64,000 nt of DNA from Streptomyces sp. NRRL S-337 (GTDB lineage Bacteria > Actinomycetota > Actinomycetes > Streptomycetales > Streptomycetaceae), in the NCBI RefSeq assembly GCF_000720175.1, contig NZ_JOIX01000016.1, positions 53,440-117,439 on the forward strand, in the 5' to 3' direction. Under the pieces are notes generated by a model. That model saw only the letters and a list, made by a program, of their open reading frames with translations. It was not told where the DNA came from and ran no database searches. The translations under genes were made by a program, and so were the position numbers. Every line of letters starts with the position of its first letter. The first letter of the stretch is position 1. This document shows positions 27,899 to 36,966 of the stretch, piece by piece.

Positions 27899-28825
27899 TC
27901 AGACCGGCGGCCAGGGGATGGCGGGCCACTCCCCGCTCGGCTCGGGATGCCGGCCGCGCTCCAGCAGCCCAGCCACCCGCGCCCGGAGCGCGTCGATCTC
28001 GGCGGCCGTGAGGAGTTCGGCCAGTCGGGCGGCGAGCGGCGCTGCGTCCGCCAGGGCCGCCCCGAGCCCGCGCAGCACCTCCACCGCCTCCTCGGTCAGC
28101 GGCTCGCCCGCCCAGCCCCACAGCAGCGTGCGCAGCTTGTCCTCGGTGTGGAAGGACACACCGTGGTCGATGGCGAAGAACTCGCCGTCCACGCCGGGCA
28201 GCAGATGGCCGCCCTTGCGGTCACCGTTGTTGATCACCGCGTCGAGGACCGCGAGCCGCCGCAGCCGCGGGTGGTCGGCGTGCACCAGCAGCGCGGTGCG
28301 GCCCTCCCCGAGCTCCGCGAAGCCGACGGCCTTCCAGCCGGGCCCGGGCTCCTCGTCCTCCACCAGTGCCAGCAGTTCGGGCACCTCGTCGCTGCTCTCC
28401 GGCGGATCGATCCACTCCTGGACCATGCCGGTGCCGTAGGGGCCGTCGCGCAGCACGGTCGGCGGGATCAGGTCCCAGCCGCAGGCGCGGGAGATCTCGT
28501 ACGCGGCGACCTCGCGCTGGGCGAGCGTGCCGTCGGGGAAGTCCCACAGCGGGCGCTCGCCGGCGACGGGCTTGTAGACGCACGAGGCGGTGCGGCCGTC
28601 GTGGGTGACCGTGCAGTAGAGCACGGCGTTGGAGGCCTCCCGGATACGGCCGCGCACGGTCAGCTCGCCCTCGGCGAGGAGGGCGTCGGTCGGCCCGCCT
28701 GCGGGCTCCGCCGCGGCCGGCGGCGGGTCCTGCGGGCCGGTGGGACCGGGCAGCTGCCCGGCCGGTTCGACGGCGGGCTCCATGGCGCTCAGGCGCCCCG
28801 CCGGTATCCGTTCTGGCGCGGACAT
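27899..28825 (-). CDS. TIGR03843-family protein (PI3/4-kinase-like fold)
   Basis: 308-aa actinobacterial protein of the family defined next to mshC, with a lipid-kinase-like fold but no demonstrated reaction. Kinase-like features: [17 protein letters not shown] with a candidate ATP-binding Lys, [14 protein letters not shown] resembling the catalytic loop, and [10 protein letters not shown] as the metal-binding block. The N-terminal 50 residues are Pro/Ala-rich. Start 28825 (ATG) has GGAGG at 8 nt and overlaps the end of the DUF3090 gene by 37 nt; a later ATG at 28783 lacks a ribosome-binding site. Apparently one operon with DUF3090 and mshC. Confidence 0.85.
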   Translation of the reverse strand: MSAPERIPAGRLSAMEPAVEPAGQLPGPTGPQDPPPAAAEPAGGPTDALLAEGELTVRGRIREASNAVLYCTVTHDGRTASCVYKPVAGERPLWDFPDGTLAQREVAAYEISRACGWDLIPPTVLRDGPYGTGMVQEWIDPPESSDEVPELLALVEDEEPGPGWKAVGFAELGEGRTALLVHADHPRLRRLAVLDAVINNGDRKGGHLLPGVDGEFFAIDHGVSFHTEDKLRTLLWGWAGEPLTEEAVEVLRGLGAALADAAPLAARLAELLTAAEIDALRARVAGLLERGRHPEPSGEWPAIPWPPV

Positions 28826-29379
28826 ACGTGTCCCTCCGGGTCGAGCGGCAGGCTGCACAGCGGGCACGGCGGGCGGCCGGCGTTGACGACCTCCAGGGCC
28901 CGCTTGGCGAACGCCCTGGCCATCGTCCCGGTCAGCCGCACCCGCAGCATCGGCGGGCCGTTCTCGTCGTCCTGGAGCAGCCGTTCCTCGGCGTCCGCGA
29001 GGTCCTCCTCGCTGTCCGCGTCGAGCTCCACCAGCGCCTGGGCCTCGACGATCATCCGCTCGTCCTCGCCGTCCCAGGCCAGCGCCATCGTGCCGACCCG
29101 GAACTCCTCCTCGACGGGCATCTCCAGCGGGGCGGTGTCGGTGAGCTCGGCGGGCGAGACGGCAGGAACCGGGGCGTTGCCGCCGCTGCGCCGGACGACC
29201 TCGTCCAGCAGCTCGTCGATCCGCTCGGCGAGCGCCGCGACCTGGGTCTTCTCCAGGGCGACGCTGGTGGTCCGGCCGGCCGCGGTGGCCTGGAGGTAGA
29301 AGCTACGGCGGCCAGGCAGCCCGACCGTACCGGCGACGAAGCGGTCCGGTACGTCGTAGAAGAACACCTGACGGGACAA
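28789..29379 (-). CDS. DUF3090 / TIGR03847-family protein
   Basis: 196-aa conserved actinobacterial protein of unknown function. The family start SRQVFFYDVPDRFVAGTVG and the C-terminal [19 protein letters not shown] are seen; the latter carries a CxxC plus a further Cys, suggesting a small zinc-binding knuckle. TTG start at 29379, with GGAGCAGGACG before it. It overlaps the TIGR03843 gene and follows the phosphatase gene, an arrangement common in actinobacteria, so the three are probably functionally linked. Confidence 0.88.
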   Translation of the reverse strand: MSRQVFFYDVPDRFVAGTVGLPGRRSFYLQATAAGRTTSVALEKTQVAALAERIDELLDEVVRRSGGNAPVPAVSPAELTDTAPLEMPVEEEFRVGTMALAWDGEDERMIVEAQALVELDADSEEDLADAEERLLQDDENGPPMLRVRLTGTMARAFAKRALEVVNAGRPPCPLCSLPLDPEGHVCPRQNGYRRGA

Positions 29380-29484
29380 CGTCCTGCTCCGATTGCTCGA
29401 CTGCGGGGTCTGCGGTCGCTGCGGGTCCTGCGGACCGCAGGGGCGGCGGGCAGCGCCGTCGCACCACCCTACTGCGCCGACTGA

Positions 29485-30183
29485 TCACCCTGCGCCCGCA
29501 CCACCGCCGAGGGTCGCGTCCCGGTCCGCCGCCGGGCTGCCGCCGTCCTCCCGGGGCACCAGCGAGGCGAAGTCGCCGGTGTCCCCGAGGCGTACGAGGT
29601 AGGGGCGCAGCCGGGTGTAGCGGATCACGGTGAGGGAGCAGGGCTCGACCGAGATCCGCTGGAAGAGGTCGAGGTGCATGCCGAGCGCGTCGGCGACCAG
29701 CGACTTGATGATGTCGCCGTGCGAGCACATGGCGTAGGTGGCCTCGGCGCCGTGCGTCTGCTCGACGCGGGCGTTCCAGTCGCGGACCGCGTCCACCGCG
29801 CGGGCCTGCATGGCCCGCATCGACTCGCCCCCGGGGAAGGCGGCCGAGGACGGGTGCTGCTGGACGGCCTCCATCAGCGGCTCGTCGGTCAGCTCGGCCA
29901 GTTTGCGGCCCGACCAGTCGCCGTAGTCGCACTCGCTGATCCGGTCCTCGATGTGCAGGGTGATCCCGGGCCGGGCCGCCAGCAGCGGCGCCATGGTCTC
30001 CCGGCAGCGCTGCAGGGGGCTGGAGACGAGGGCGGCGAGCGGTACCTGCGCCAGCCGCGCGGGGAGCGCGGCGGACTGGGCCGCGCCGCACTCGTCGAGG
30101 GCGACGCCGGGCGCCCGCCCGGCGAGCACTCCGGCGGTGTTGGCGGTGGAGCGGCCGTGCCGCACCAGGATCAGCGTGGGCAT
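29485..30183 (-). CDS. Histidine phosphatase family protein (TIGR03848-like)
   Basis: 232-aa histidine-acid phosphatase/phosphoglycerate-mutase-like enzyme. The phosphohistidine motif LVRHGRSTANT is at the N-terminus and the second active-site His is in YAMCSHGDIIKSL. The partner Arg/Glu residues lie in SSPLQRCRETM and SECDYGDWSG. ATG at 30183 with AGGGTGG upstream; a GTG three codons earlier is possible. First gene of the phosphatase-DUF3090-TIGR03843-mshC group and divergent from the CorA gene. Substrate unknown. Confidence 0.88.
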   Translation of the reverse strand: MPTLILVRHGRSTANTAGVLAGRAPGVALDECGAAQSAALPARLAQVPLAALVSSPLQRCRETMAPLLAARPGITLHIEDRISECDYGDWSGRKLAELTDEPLMEAVQQHPSSAAFPGGESMRAMQARAVDAVRDWNARVEQTHGAEATYAMCSHGDIIKSLVADALGMHLDLFQRISVEPCSLTVIRYTRLRPYLVRLGDTGDFASLVPREDGGSPAADRDATLGGGAGAG

Positions 30184-30242
30184 GCCCGCCACCCTACGTT
30201 CCGGCTGCCGCTTCCTGGCAGGGGTCCCCGGGACGCGCGAGA

Positions 30243-31238
30243 ATGCCTGGTGTGATTGTGGACTGCGCCATCTACCGGGAGGGCCGCCGCACGGACTGCG
30301 CGGCCGACTTCTCCCGCGCCCTGAAGGCGGCGCGGGCGGAGGGGAACTCTTTCCTCTGGCTGGGGATGCACGAGCCGACGCGGGAGGAGTTCGACCGCGT
30401 CACCAGCGAGTTCGCGCTGCACCCGCTGGCCGTCGAGGACGCGCTCAAGGCGCACCAACGACCCAAGCTGGAGGTCTACGACGACTCGCTGTTCATGGTG
30501 CTGAAGCCGGTCACGTACGACGACCGGGCCGAGACGGTGACGGCGTCGGAGCTGATGGTCTTCGTGGGGGACTCGTTCGTGGTGACCGTCCGGCACGGGG
30601 AGGCCAGCCCGCTGGCCGCGGTGCGGCGCCGGCTGGAGGAACATCCGGAGATCCTGCGGCACGGGCCGGGCGCGGTGCTCTACGCGATCAGCGACGCGGT
30701 GGTCGACCACTACATCGAGGTGGCCGCCGAACTCGCCCTGGACATGGAGGAGTTGGAGGCGGAGGTGTTCGCTCCGGTGCGCGGCCGGGACACCCGGAAC
30801 ACCGCCGCGCAGATCTACGCGTTCAAGCGCGAGGTGATGGAGTTCCGGCGGGCGACCGGCCCGCTGGCGGAGCCGATGGCCCGCTTGCAGAACCCGGGAG
30901 TGCCGTTCGTGCACGATCACGCCCGGCCGTTCTTCCGCGACGTCGACGACCACCTCACCCGCGCCAATGAGTCGGTGGACAACCTGGACCGCCTACTTTC
31001 GGACATTCTGTCCGCCCATCTGGCACAGATGGGCGTCCGGCAGAACGACGACATGCGCAAGATCTCGGCCTGGGCGGCGCTGGCGGCCGTCCCCACCCTG
31101 ATCGCCGGGGTCTACGGCATGAACTTCGAGAACATGCCGGAACTGAGATGGCAGTGGGGCTACCCGGGGGTCCTCGTGGTGATGGTCCTCATCGAGGTGT
31201 CGCTCTACCGGCTGTTCAAGCGCCGCGGCTGGCTCTGA
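30243..31238 (+). CDS. corA: CorA-family magnesium/cobalt transporter
   Basis: 331-aa divalent-cation channel. Long N-terminal cytoplasmic domain with a helical stalk (ELALDMEELEAEVF), then two C-terminal membrane segments. The diagnostic selectivity-loop motif is YGMNFENMPEL, directly after the first membrane helix, and the protein ends with the basic RLFKRRGWL cytoplasmic tail. ATG at 30243; a GTG two codons later is a possible alternative. Stands alone between the divergent phosphatase gene and the convergent ferritin-like gene. Confidence 0.93.
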   Translation: MPGVIVDCAIYREGRRTDCAADFSRALKAARAEGNSFLWLGMHEPTREEFDRVTSEFALHPLAVEDALKAHQRPKLEVYDDSLFMVLKPVTYDDRAETVTASELMVFVGDSFVVTVRHGEASPLAAVRRRLEEHPEILRHGPGAVLYAISDAVVDHYIEVAAELALDMEELEAEVFAPVRGRDTRNTAAQIYAFKREVMEFRRATGPLAEPMARLQNPGVPFVHDHARPFFRDVDDHLTRANESVDNLDRLLSDILSAHLAQMGVRQNDDMRKISAWAALAAVPTLIAGVYGMNFENMPELRWQWGYPGVLVVMVLIEVSLYRLFKRRGWL

Positions 31239-31245
31239 GCGGGCC

Positions 31246-31261
31246 GGAGCGGAAACGCTCC
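31246..31261. terminator. Hairpin between corA and the ferritin-like gene
   Basis: 6-bp stem GGAGCG / CGCTCC capped by GAAA, with further imperfect pairing outside it. Lies 7 nt after the corA stop and 14 nt before the convergent stop at 31276. Modest but well placed. Confidence 0.5.
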
Positions 31262-31275
31262 CGGTGGCGGCGCCC

Positions 31276-32064
31276 TTACGCGAACTCCGGGGCGGAGGTG
31301 GCCGGGCCGCCCAGCGCGTTCCGCCGCTCGGGCATCCGGAGGCTGACCATCCGCCGCCAGCCGCCCAGCCGCTCGTAGCCGTACACCGCCGCGATACCGG
31401 CGGTGAGCGCCGCGGACTTGGTCCCGGGCCACTTCAGGAGGCGGCCCATGTGCTCCATCACGGCCAGGCTGACGTCCCGGTAGACGGCGATCTCGGCGTG
31501 CGCGCATTCGTGGAGGGCGCGCTGGATGGTCCGCCCGTGGCCGGCCCGGGCGAGGCGGAGCAGTTCCTCGTGGCAGTAGGCGAGGTGATTGGTCTCGTCG
31601 TTCGAGATCATCCGAATCGCCCTGCCGACCTCAGGGTGGTCGCCGAAGTGCTTGGTGAGCAGGGCCATCTGGTCGGCGGCGCGCTGTTCGGTGACGCGGC
31701 TGTGGGCGAGGTAGATGATGACGTCGAGCTCGCCGAGCGGCTCGTCCCGGCGCAGTTTGTCGTGCGCCAGACCGATGCCCCGCCGCTCCAGGAGCATGGT
31801 GTAGTCGGTCGCCCGGGGGACGTCGGTGGGGGTCAGCCCGCGCTTGCGCAACAGGGCCTGGAAGATCCGGCCGTGCTTGTCCTCGTCGGCGCCGTGCCGG
31901 GCGACCTTGGGCGCCAGATCGCGCAGCGACGCGGGCAGCAGTGCGGCGATCCGGCCGTTCTCCCAGCCGCCCTGCGCCTCACCGCTCGCCGCTATGGAGC
32001 AGAACAGACGGTATGCCTCGTCGTTGTCGACGATCTCCTGGAACAGGCTCCGGGCCGAGAGCAT
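31276..32064 (-). CDS. Ferritin-like domain protein (diiron-type)
   Basis: 262-aa helical protein with two carboxylate-His motifs characteristic of diiron ferritin-like proteins: ADEDKHGRIFQ and SNDETNHLAYCHEELL, spaced as the two halves of a four-helix bundle. Later helices are followed by a basic C-terminal region. ATG 32064 with GGAGGTG upstream; a longer frame back to 32139 lacks a ribosome-binding site. No operon partners. Possible roles include iron-dependent oxidation or stress protection; unassigned. Confidence 0.78.
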   Translation of the reverse strand: MLSARSLFQEIVDNDEAYRLFCSIAASGEAQGGWENGRIAALLPASLRDLAPKVARHGADEDKHGRIFQALLRKRGLTPTDVPRATDYTMLLERRGIGLAHDKLRRDEPLGELDVIIYLAHSRVTEQRAADQMALLTKHFGDHPEVGRAIRMISNDETNHLAYCHEELLRLARAGHGRTIQRALHECAHAEIAVYRDVSLAVMEHMGRLLKWPGTKSAALTAGIAAVYGYERLGGWRRMVSLRMPERRNALGGPATSAPEFA

Positions 32065-32347
32065 CTGCGTCACCTCCGAACGGACACACCCGCAAACAGT
32101 CAAAGCAGGCGTTCGGGGCGCGGCAACCGGGCGGGGCACCCGTTCGCCCGTTCGGACGAGGCGCGGCCGGGTGGCGGGGCGTAACCCGGCCCCCCATGCC
32201 GGCGTTGTGCAGCGCGACGGCCGTGGCGGGGAAGATCCCCCGAGCCCCCACCACGGCCGCAGGCTCCCGGAAAGGCCCGAGGTCCAGGCGCCCCGGCGCC
32301 GGGCCCATCGCCGGTCGCTACCGGGCGTTTCACCGGGCGCCTCTCGC
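32065..32347. other. Intergenic region, no gene seen
   Basis: About 280 bp between the ferritin-like gene start and the terminator of the F420-type gene. Very GC-rich; open frames overlap in several frames without family resemblance or good ribosome-binding sites. Should hold the promoter of the ferritin-like gene. Confidence 0.35.
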
Positions 32348-32382
32348 TGAGCGCCGCCGGTCCGTTCGCCCGGCGGCGCTCA
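32348..32382 (-). terminator. Terminator overlapping the stop of the F420-type oxidoreductase gene
   Basis: Perfect 13-bp stem (TGAGCGCCGCCGG, 32348-32360, with 32370-32382) and 9-nt loop. Its inner arm includes the TGA stop at 32380-32382. Confidence 0.7.
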
Positions 32383-33435
32383 TGCCAGCCCGGCGCGCTC
32401 CAGGGCCTCGGTACCGGCCCGCAGCGAGGCCAGCCGGTCCTCCAGTCCGAAGCCCGCCGGGGACAGCGTCAGCGTGGTCACCCCGGCCTCCGCGTAGGCC
32501 CGCATCCGGTCGGCGATCCGCTCGACGGAGCCGAGCAGCGTGGTCCGGTCGATGAGCTCCTCGGGGACCGCCGCGGCGGCGCCCTCCTTGTCGCCGGCCA
32601 GGTACTTGTCCTGGATCTCGACGGCTTCCTTCTCGTAGCCCATCCGCCGGGCCGCCTGGTTGTAGAAGTTCTGCTTGCGGCTGCCCATGCCGCCGACGTA
32701 GAGCGCGGTGTACGGGCGGAACATGTCGGCCAGCGCGCTGACGTCCTTGTCGGCGCCGACGGCCAACGGCAGCGTCGGGCAGATGTCGAAGCCGTCCAGG
32801 GTCTTGCCGGCCTTCTCCCGGCCGGCCCGGAGGGGGGCGACCGCGGTCTCCTCCAGGTTCTCGGCGGCGGGGAAGATCAGCAGCGCACCGTCGGCGATCT
32901 CACCGGTCTGCGTGAGGTTCTTGGGGCCGATCGCGGCGATGTAGAGCGGGATGTGCGGGCGCTGGGGGTGGACGGTGAGCTTCAGCGGCTTGCCCGGGCC
33001 GCCGGGCAGCGGCAGCGTCCAGTGCTCGCCCTCGTAGGACAACCGCTCGCGGGTCATCGCCTTGCGGACGATCTCGACGTACTCGCGGGTGCGGGCCAGC
33101 GGCTTGTCGAACTTGACGCCGTACCAGCCCTCGGAGACCTGCGGGCCGGAGACGCCCAGACCGAGCCGGAACCGGCCGCCGGAGAGCGAGTCCAGGGTGG
33201 CGGCCGTCATCGCGGTCATGGCGGGCGTCCGCGCCGGGATCTGGAAGATGGCGGAGCCGATGTCGATGCGCTCGGTCTGGGCGGCGACCCAGGAGAGCAC
33301 GGTGGCGGCGTCGGACCCGTACGCCTCGGCGGCCCAGCAGACGTCGTAGCCGAGGCGGTCGGCCTCCTGCGCCACCGCGAGATTGTCGGAGTCCATCCCG
33401 GCGCCCCAGTAGCCGAGGTTGATGCCAAGCCTCAT
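32380..33435 (-). CDS. LLM-class F420-dependent oxidoreductase
   Basis: 351-aa luciferase-like TIM-barrel oxidoreductase of the F420-using type common in actinobacteria. N-terminal block MRLGINLGYWGAGMD, then RFRLGLGVSGPQVSEGWYG and HPQRPHIPLYIAAIGPKN, closely following mycobacterial/streptomycete LLM proteins annotated as F420-dependent. ATG at 33435 with AGGGGAG upstream; the longer frame to 33489 is not needed. Monocistronic, ending in a hairpin. Substrate unknown. Confidence 0.88.
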   Translation of the reverse strand: MRLGINLGYWGAGMDSDNLAVAQEADRLGYDVCWAAEAYGSDAATVLSWVAAQTERIDIGSAIFQIPARTPAMTAMTAATLDSLSGGRFRLGLGVSGPQVSEGWYGVKFDKPLARTREYVEIVRKAMTRERLSYEGEHWTLPLPGGPGKPLKLTVHPQRPHIPLYIAAIGPKNLTQTGEIADGALLIFPAAENLEETAVAPLRAGREKAGKTLDGFDICPTLPLAVGADKDVSALADMFRPYTALYVGGMGSRKQNFYNQAARRMGYEKEAVEIQDKYLAGDKEGAAAAVPEELIDRTTLLGSVERIADRMRAYAEAGVTTLTLSPAGFGLEDRLASLRAGTEALERAGLA

Positions 33436-33562
33436 GCCGCTCCCCTTACCCATCGGTAACGTCGCTGTTCCGGGGACTGTAGCGCGCACCCCCGCCGGAC
33501 GTCACCGATGGGTTGTCCACAGGTCCCCTGTTCCCGACGCCCGGCGCGTACTCTCAGGGCCC

Positions 33563-34546
33563 ATGGAGCAAAGGCACCTCGGCCGAACGGGCCTGCGCGT
33601 GTCCCGGCTCGGGCTCGGCACCCTGAACTGGGCCCGCGACACGGGTGAGCAGGAAGCCGCCGACCAGCTCAAGACGTTCTGGGAGGCCGGCGGCACGCTC
33701 GTCGACACCGCCGACATCTATGCCGACGGCGGTGCCGAGTACCTCCTCGGCCGGCTGATGGAGGGGCTGGTTCCGCGCGAGGACCTGGTGATCGCGACGA
33801 AGGCCGGCAGCGTGCTGGAAGCCGACCGCCGGGTGGACTGCTCCCGGCGCCATCTCCTCGCCGCCCTCGACGCCTCCCTGGGACGGCTGGGCACCGAGTA
33901 CGTCGACCTGTGGCAGCTCCACGCCTTCGATGCGCACACGCCGCTGGAGGAGACCCTCCACGCCCTGGACCTCGCGGTCACCAGCGGCCGGGCGCGCTAC
34001 GTGGGCCTGTCGAACTTCTCCGGCTGGCAGCTGGCCAAGGCCGCCACCTGGCAGCTCGCGGCGCCCGGGGTGCGCAACCGCCTGGCGAGCGCCCAGATGG
34101 AGTACTCCCTCCTCCAGCGCGGCATCGAGCGCGAGGTGCTGCCCGCGGCGCTCGACCTCGGCATGGGCGTCCTGCCGTCCTCGCCGCTGGGCCGGGGCGT
34201 GCTGACCGGGAAGTACCGCCATGCGACGCCCGCCGACTCACGCGGCGCCTCGGAACATCTGGCGGCGTTCGTCGCGCCGTATCTCGACGAGACGGCGGGC
34301 CGGGTCGTCGAGGCCGTCACGACCGCCGCCGACGGACTGGCCGTCACCCCGCTCCAGGTGGCCCTCTCGTGGGTCCGGGACCGTCCGGGGGTGACCGCGC
34401 CGGTCCTGGGTGCCCGCACGGCGCAGCAGCTCAGAGCGGCGTTGTCAGTGGAGGCCCTTACTCTTCCTGACGAGATCCGCCGGGCGCTGGACGATGTGTC
34501 GGCTCCGGTGCACCACTACCCCGATCACGACTGGAGCACGCTGTGA
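33563..34546 (+). CDS. Aldo/keto reductase
   Basis: 327-aa NADPH-dependent aldo/keto reductase. Starts with MEQRHLGRTGLRVSRLGLG; catalytic Asp/Tyr in VDTADIYADGG, Lys in VIATKAG and His in WQLHAFD. The cofactor-binding region is VLGARTAQQL. ATG at 33563. Its stop overlaps the GTG of the RecD2-like gene (GTGA), so the two are translationally coupled. Substrate unknown. Confidence 0.92.
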   Translation: MEQRHLGRTGLRVSRLGLGTLNWARDTGEQEAADQLKTFWEAGGTLVDTADIYADGGAEYLLGRLMEGLVPREDLVIATKAGSVLEADRRVDCSRRHLLAALDASLGRLGTEYVDLWQLHAFDAHTPLEETLHALDLAVTSGRARYVGLSNFSGWQLAKAATWQLAAPGVRNRLASAQMEYSLLQRGIEREVLPAALDLGMGVLPSSPLGRGVLTGKYRHATPADSRGASEHLAAFVAPYLDETAGRVVEAVTTAADGLAVTPLQVALSWVRDRPGVTAPVLGARTAQQLRAALSVEALTLPDEIRRALDDVSAPVHHYPDHDWSTL

Positions 34547-36918
34547 GCACCGACCGCCCCGCCGGCGACACCCCGCCCGGGCAGGAGGCCGCACCCGGGA
34601 CCGCGGAGGCCCGTACGCCCAAGGGGGCGCAGGCGGCGGACCCGGGCGCGACGGTGAGCGAGGCACCGGCCGCGGCGCCCCCGGCCGGCACGACCACCGC
34701 GGCGGCGCTGGCGGCGGCCGTCCGGGCCGTGGAGAGCGGCGAGCGCTCGGCCGCGTCGTTCTTCACCGAGGCCCCGCGCCCCGCCAGGCCGGCCGCACCC
34801 GCCAAGGCGGCCCCGGCGCCCGCCGGCCCCGCACCCCGGGGCGGACCCGCGGGCCCGCCCCCGGAGCCGGCGACCGCGCATCCCGCCGCACCGGCCGGCC
34901 CCTCCGCACCACCCGTAGCAGCCCCGGCCGCCGCCGCCCCCGCCACCACCGCACCTCTCCCGGCCCCCGCCCCCGGCCTCGAGGGCGTACGACAGGTGCT
35001 GCGGGCGGGCGGTGCCCCGGAGACCCTCGCGGAACCGACCGCCGAGGTGCTCGGGGAGCGGGCCGCGGAGGTCCTGCGCGAGGATCCCTGGCAGTTGCTC
35101 GGGGTGCCGGGCGTGCGGCCCGAGCAGGCCGACGGCTTCGCGCGGGCGCTGCTCGGTGCCGCCGCCGGGCCGGGCGACGAGCGCCGCGGCCAGGCGCTGG
35201 TCGGCTGGCTCCTGGAGCAGGCTGCGGTCGCGGGGCATTCCGCGCTGGAGGCCGGCGCGCTGCGCAGCGCGCTCGCGCAGCGCCAGGTGCCCGACCCCGA
35301 CGAGGCCCTGCAGACCGCCATCGCCGAGGGTGCCGTCCTGGTCTTCCAGGACGCGATCGAGGAGCCGGGCCGGGCCCGGCCCGCGGCGGACGAGGACGAG
35401 GACGAGCGGCCGGTCCGGATCCTGCTGGGCCTGGACCGCTGGGCCATGGCCGAGGAGAGCGTCGCCGACGGCCTGGCCCGACTGCTCAACACCTTCGAGC
35501 CGGTCCCGGACGCCGGCGCTCCGGACGCCGGCACCGGGACGCCGGACGCCGAATCCGCTACGGCCGACGCGGACGGGGACGCCGGCCCCGACTCCGACTC
35601 CGCGGACGCCGACGGGCGGGCGGACGCCGACGGTGCGTCCTCGGAGGCCGATGACGCCCCGGCGCCGGTCCGTCCCTCCCCCGCCGCCTGGGAGGCCGCG
35701 GCCGCCGCCGCGCCGTCGCCGTCGGCCGCGGAGCTGATCCGTGCGGCCGCGCACAGCGGCCTGGTGGCGCATACGGGCGCGGAGGCGGCCCGCGCCGAGC
35801 CGGCCGCGCTGATCGCGGCGGCCCGTGCACTGGGCCTGCGGGCCTTCGGCGCCGCCCACAGCGAGAACGGCCGCCGCCGGCTGGCCGCTGACCTCGCCGC
35901 GCTCGCGCCCGGGGCGGGCCCGGAGGCCGGTTCCGCGGACCTGGGCGCGGCGGCGGTGACGGTCGCCGGGCTGCTGTCCGGGCAGGAGGGCCCCGGACGG
36001 GACGCGGACGGCGCCCTCGCGCTCGATCTGCTGGTGGTGCTGGACGCCCCGCAGCTGGATCTGGAGACCGCGGCCCTGCTCGTCGAGTCGCTGACCGACG
36101 GGACCCGGCTGGTGCTCAGCGGTGATCCCGGCGTCCTGTGGTCCGCCGGACCCGGCCGTCTCTTCGCCGACGTCCTCGCGGCCCGTTTCTGCCCCCAGGT
36201 CGCCTCCCGCACCCCGGACTTCGGCCCGATCGGCGAGCTGGTGTCCGGCATCGGCATCGGTGAGCTGAGCCAGGTCGAGGCGCCCGGCAAGGAGGTCGTG
36301 ATCGTCCCGGTGCGGGACGCCGGCGAGGCCGTGCACCGCGCCGTCCAGCTGGTCGCCGACTCCGTGCCCCGTGCGCTGGGCGTCCCGCCCGAGGACACCC
36401 AGGTCATCACGGTCGGACACGGCGGCGCGGCGGGCACCCGGGCGCTGAACGCCGCGCTCAAGGAGCGGCTCAACCCCGGCCCCGGCCAGTTCGGCGGTTT
36501 CGACCCCGGCGACCGCGTGGCCTACGCCCCGGCCCCCGGCCGTACGCTGCCCGGCACGGTCACCGGCGCCGACGCCGCGGGGCTGCATCTGGACTGCGCG
36601 GGGACCGCGGTCGTGGTGCCGCGCGAGCGGGTCGGCGGCGCGGTCCGGCACGGCTGGGCGCTCACCGCCCATCAGGCGGCCGGGATGCGCTGGCCGGCCG
36701 CGGTGGTCGTGGTGCCGGGGGACGCCGCCGGCGGACTGACCCGCGCCTGGGCCTATACGGCCTTCAGCCGCGGTGAGCGGCATCTGTCGGTGGTGCAGGG
36801 CGCCGATCAGGCGCTGGCCCGGGCGGTCGCCGAGGTGCCCGTCAAGGAGCGGACCACCCGGCTGCGGACGCTGCTCGGACAGCAGACCGTGCCGTCCGCG
36901 GAGGACGCCCCGGCGTGA
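34543..36918 (+). CDS. RecD2-like helix-hairpin-helix protein with degenerate helicase motifs
   Basis: 791-aa protein laid out like RecD2 helicases: a long Ala/Pro-rich N-terminal tail (about residues 1-145), tandem helix-hairpin-helix region (EDPWQLLGVPGVRPEQADGF), an acidic insert (about 325-375), and a C-terminal SF1-type core. The motor motifs are altered. The expected GxxGxGKT is absent where AHTGAEAARAEPAAL stands. The Walker B DEAS region reads LVVLDAPQLD. The late motif TxHKSQG reads TAHQAAG. The SH3-like insert and YTAFSRGERHL remain recognisable. ATP hydrolysis is therefore doubtful; a DNA-binding or regulatory role is more likely. GTG start coupled to the aldo/keto reductase. Confidence 0.75.
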   Translation: MSTDRPAGDTPPGQEAAPGTAEARTPKGAQAADPGATVSEAPAAAPPAGTTTAAALAAAVRAVESGERSAASFFTEAPRPARPAAPAKAAPAPAGPAPRGGPAGPPPEPATAHPAAPAGPSAPPVAAPAAAAPATTAPLPAPAPGLEGVRQVLRAGGAPETLAEPTAEVLGERAAEVLREDPWQLLGVPGVRPEQADGFARALLGAAAGPGDERRGQALVGWLLEQAAVAGHSALEAGALRSALAQRQVPDPDEALQTAIAEGAVLVFQDAIEEPGRARPAADEDEDERPVRILLGLDRWAMAEESVADGLARLLNTFEPVPDAGAPDAGTGTPDAESATADADGDAGPDSDSADADGRADADGASSEADDAPAPVRPSPAAWEAAAAAAPSPSAAELIRAAAHSGLVAHTGAEAARAEPAALIAAARALGLRAFGAAHSENGRRRLAADLAALAPGAGPEAGSADLGAAAVTVAGLLSGQEGPGRDADGALALDLLVVLDAPQLDLETAALLVESLTDGTRLVLSGDPGVLWSAGPGRLFADVLAARFCPQVASRTPDFGPIGELVSGIGIGELSQVEAPGKEVVIVPVRDAGEAVHRAVQLVADSVPRALGVPPEDTQVITVGHGGAAGTRALNAALKERLNPGPGQFGGFDPGDRVAYAPAPGRTLPGTVTGADAAGLHLDCAGTAVVVPRERVGGAVRHGWALTAHQAAGMRWPAAVVVVPGDAAGGLTRAWAYTAFSRGERHLSVVQGADQALARAVAEVPVKERTTRLRTLLGQQTVPSAEDAPA

Positions 36919-36926
36919 GACGGGGT

Positions 36927-36964
36927 GCGGAGGCGGCCGCCCGGAGCGGAGCGGCCGCCTCCGC
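36927..36964. terminator. Bidirectional terminator
   Basis: Perfect 14-bp stem GCGGAGGCGGCCGC / GCGGCCGCCTCCGC with a 10-nt loop, between the convergent stops at 36918 and 36967. Confidence 0.8.
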
Positions 36965-36966
36965 CC

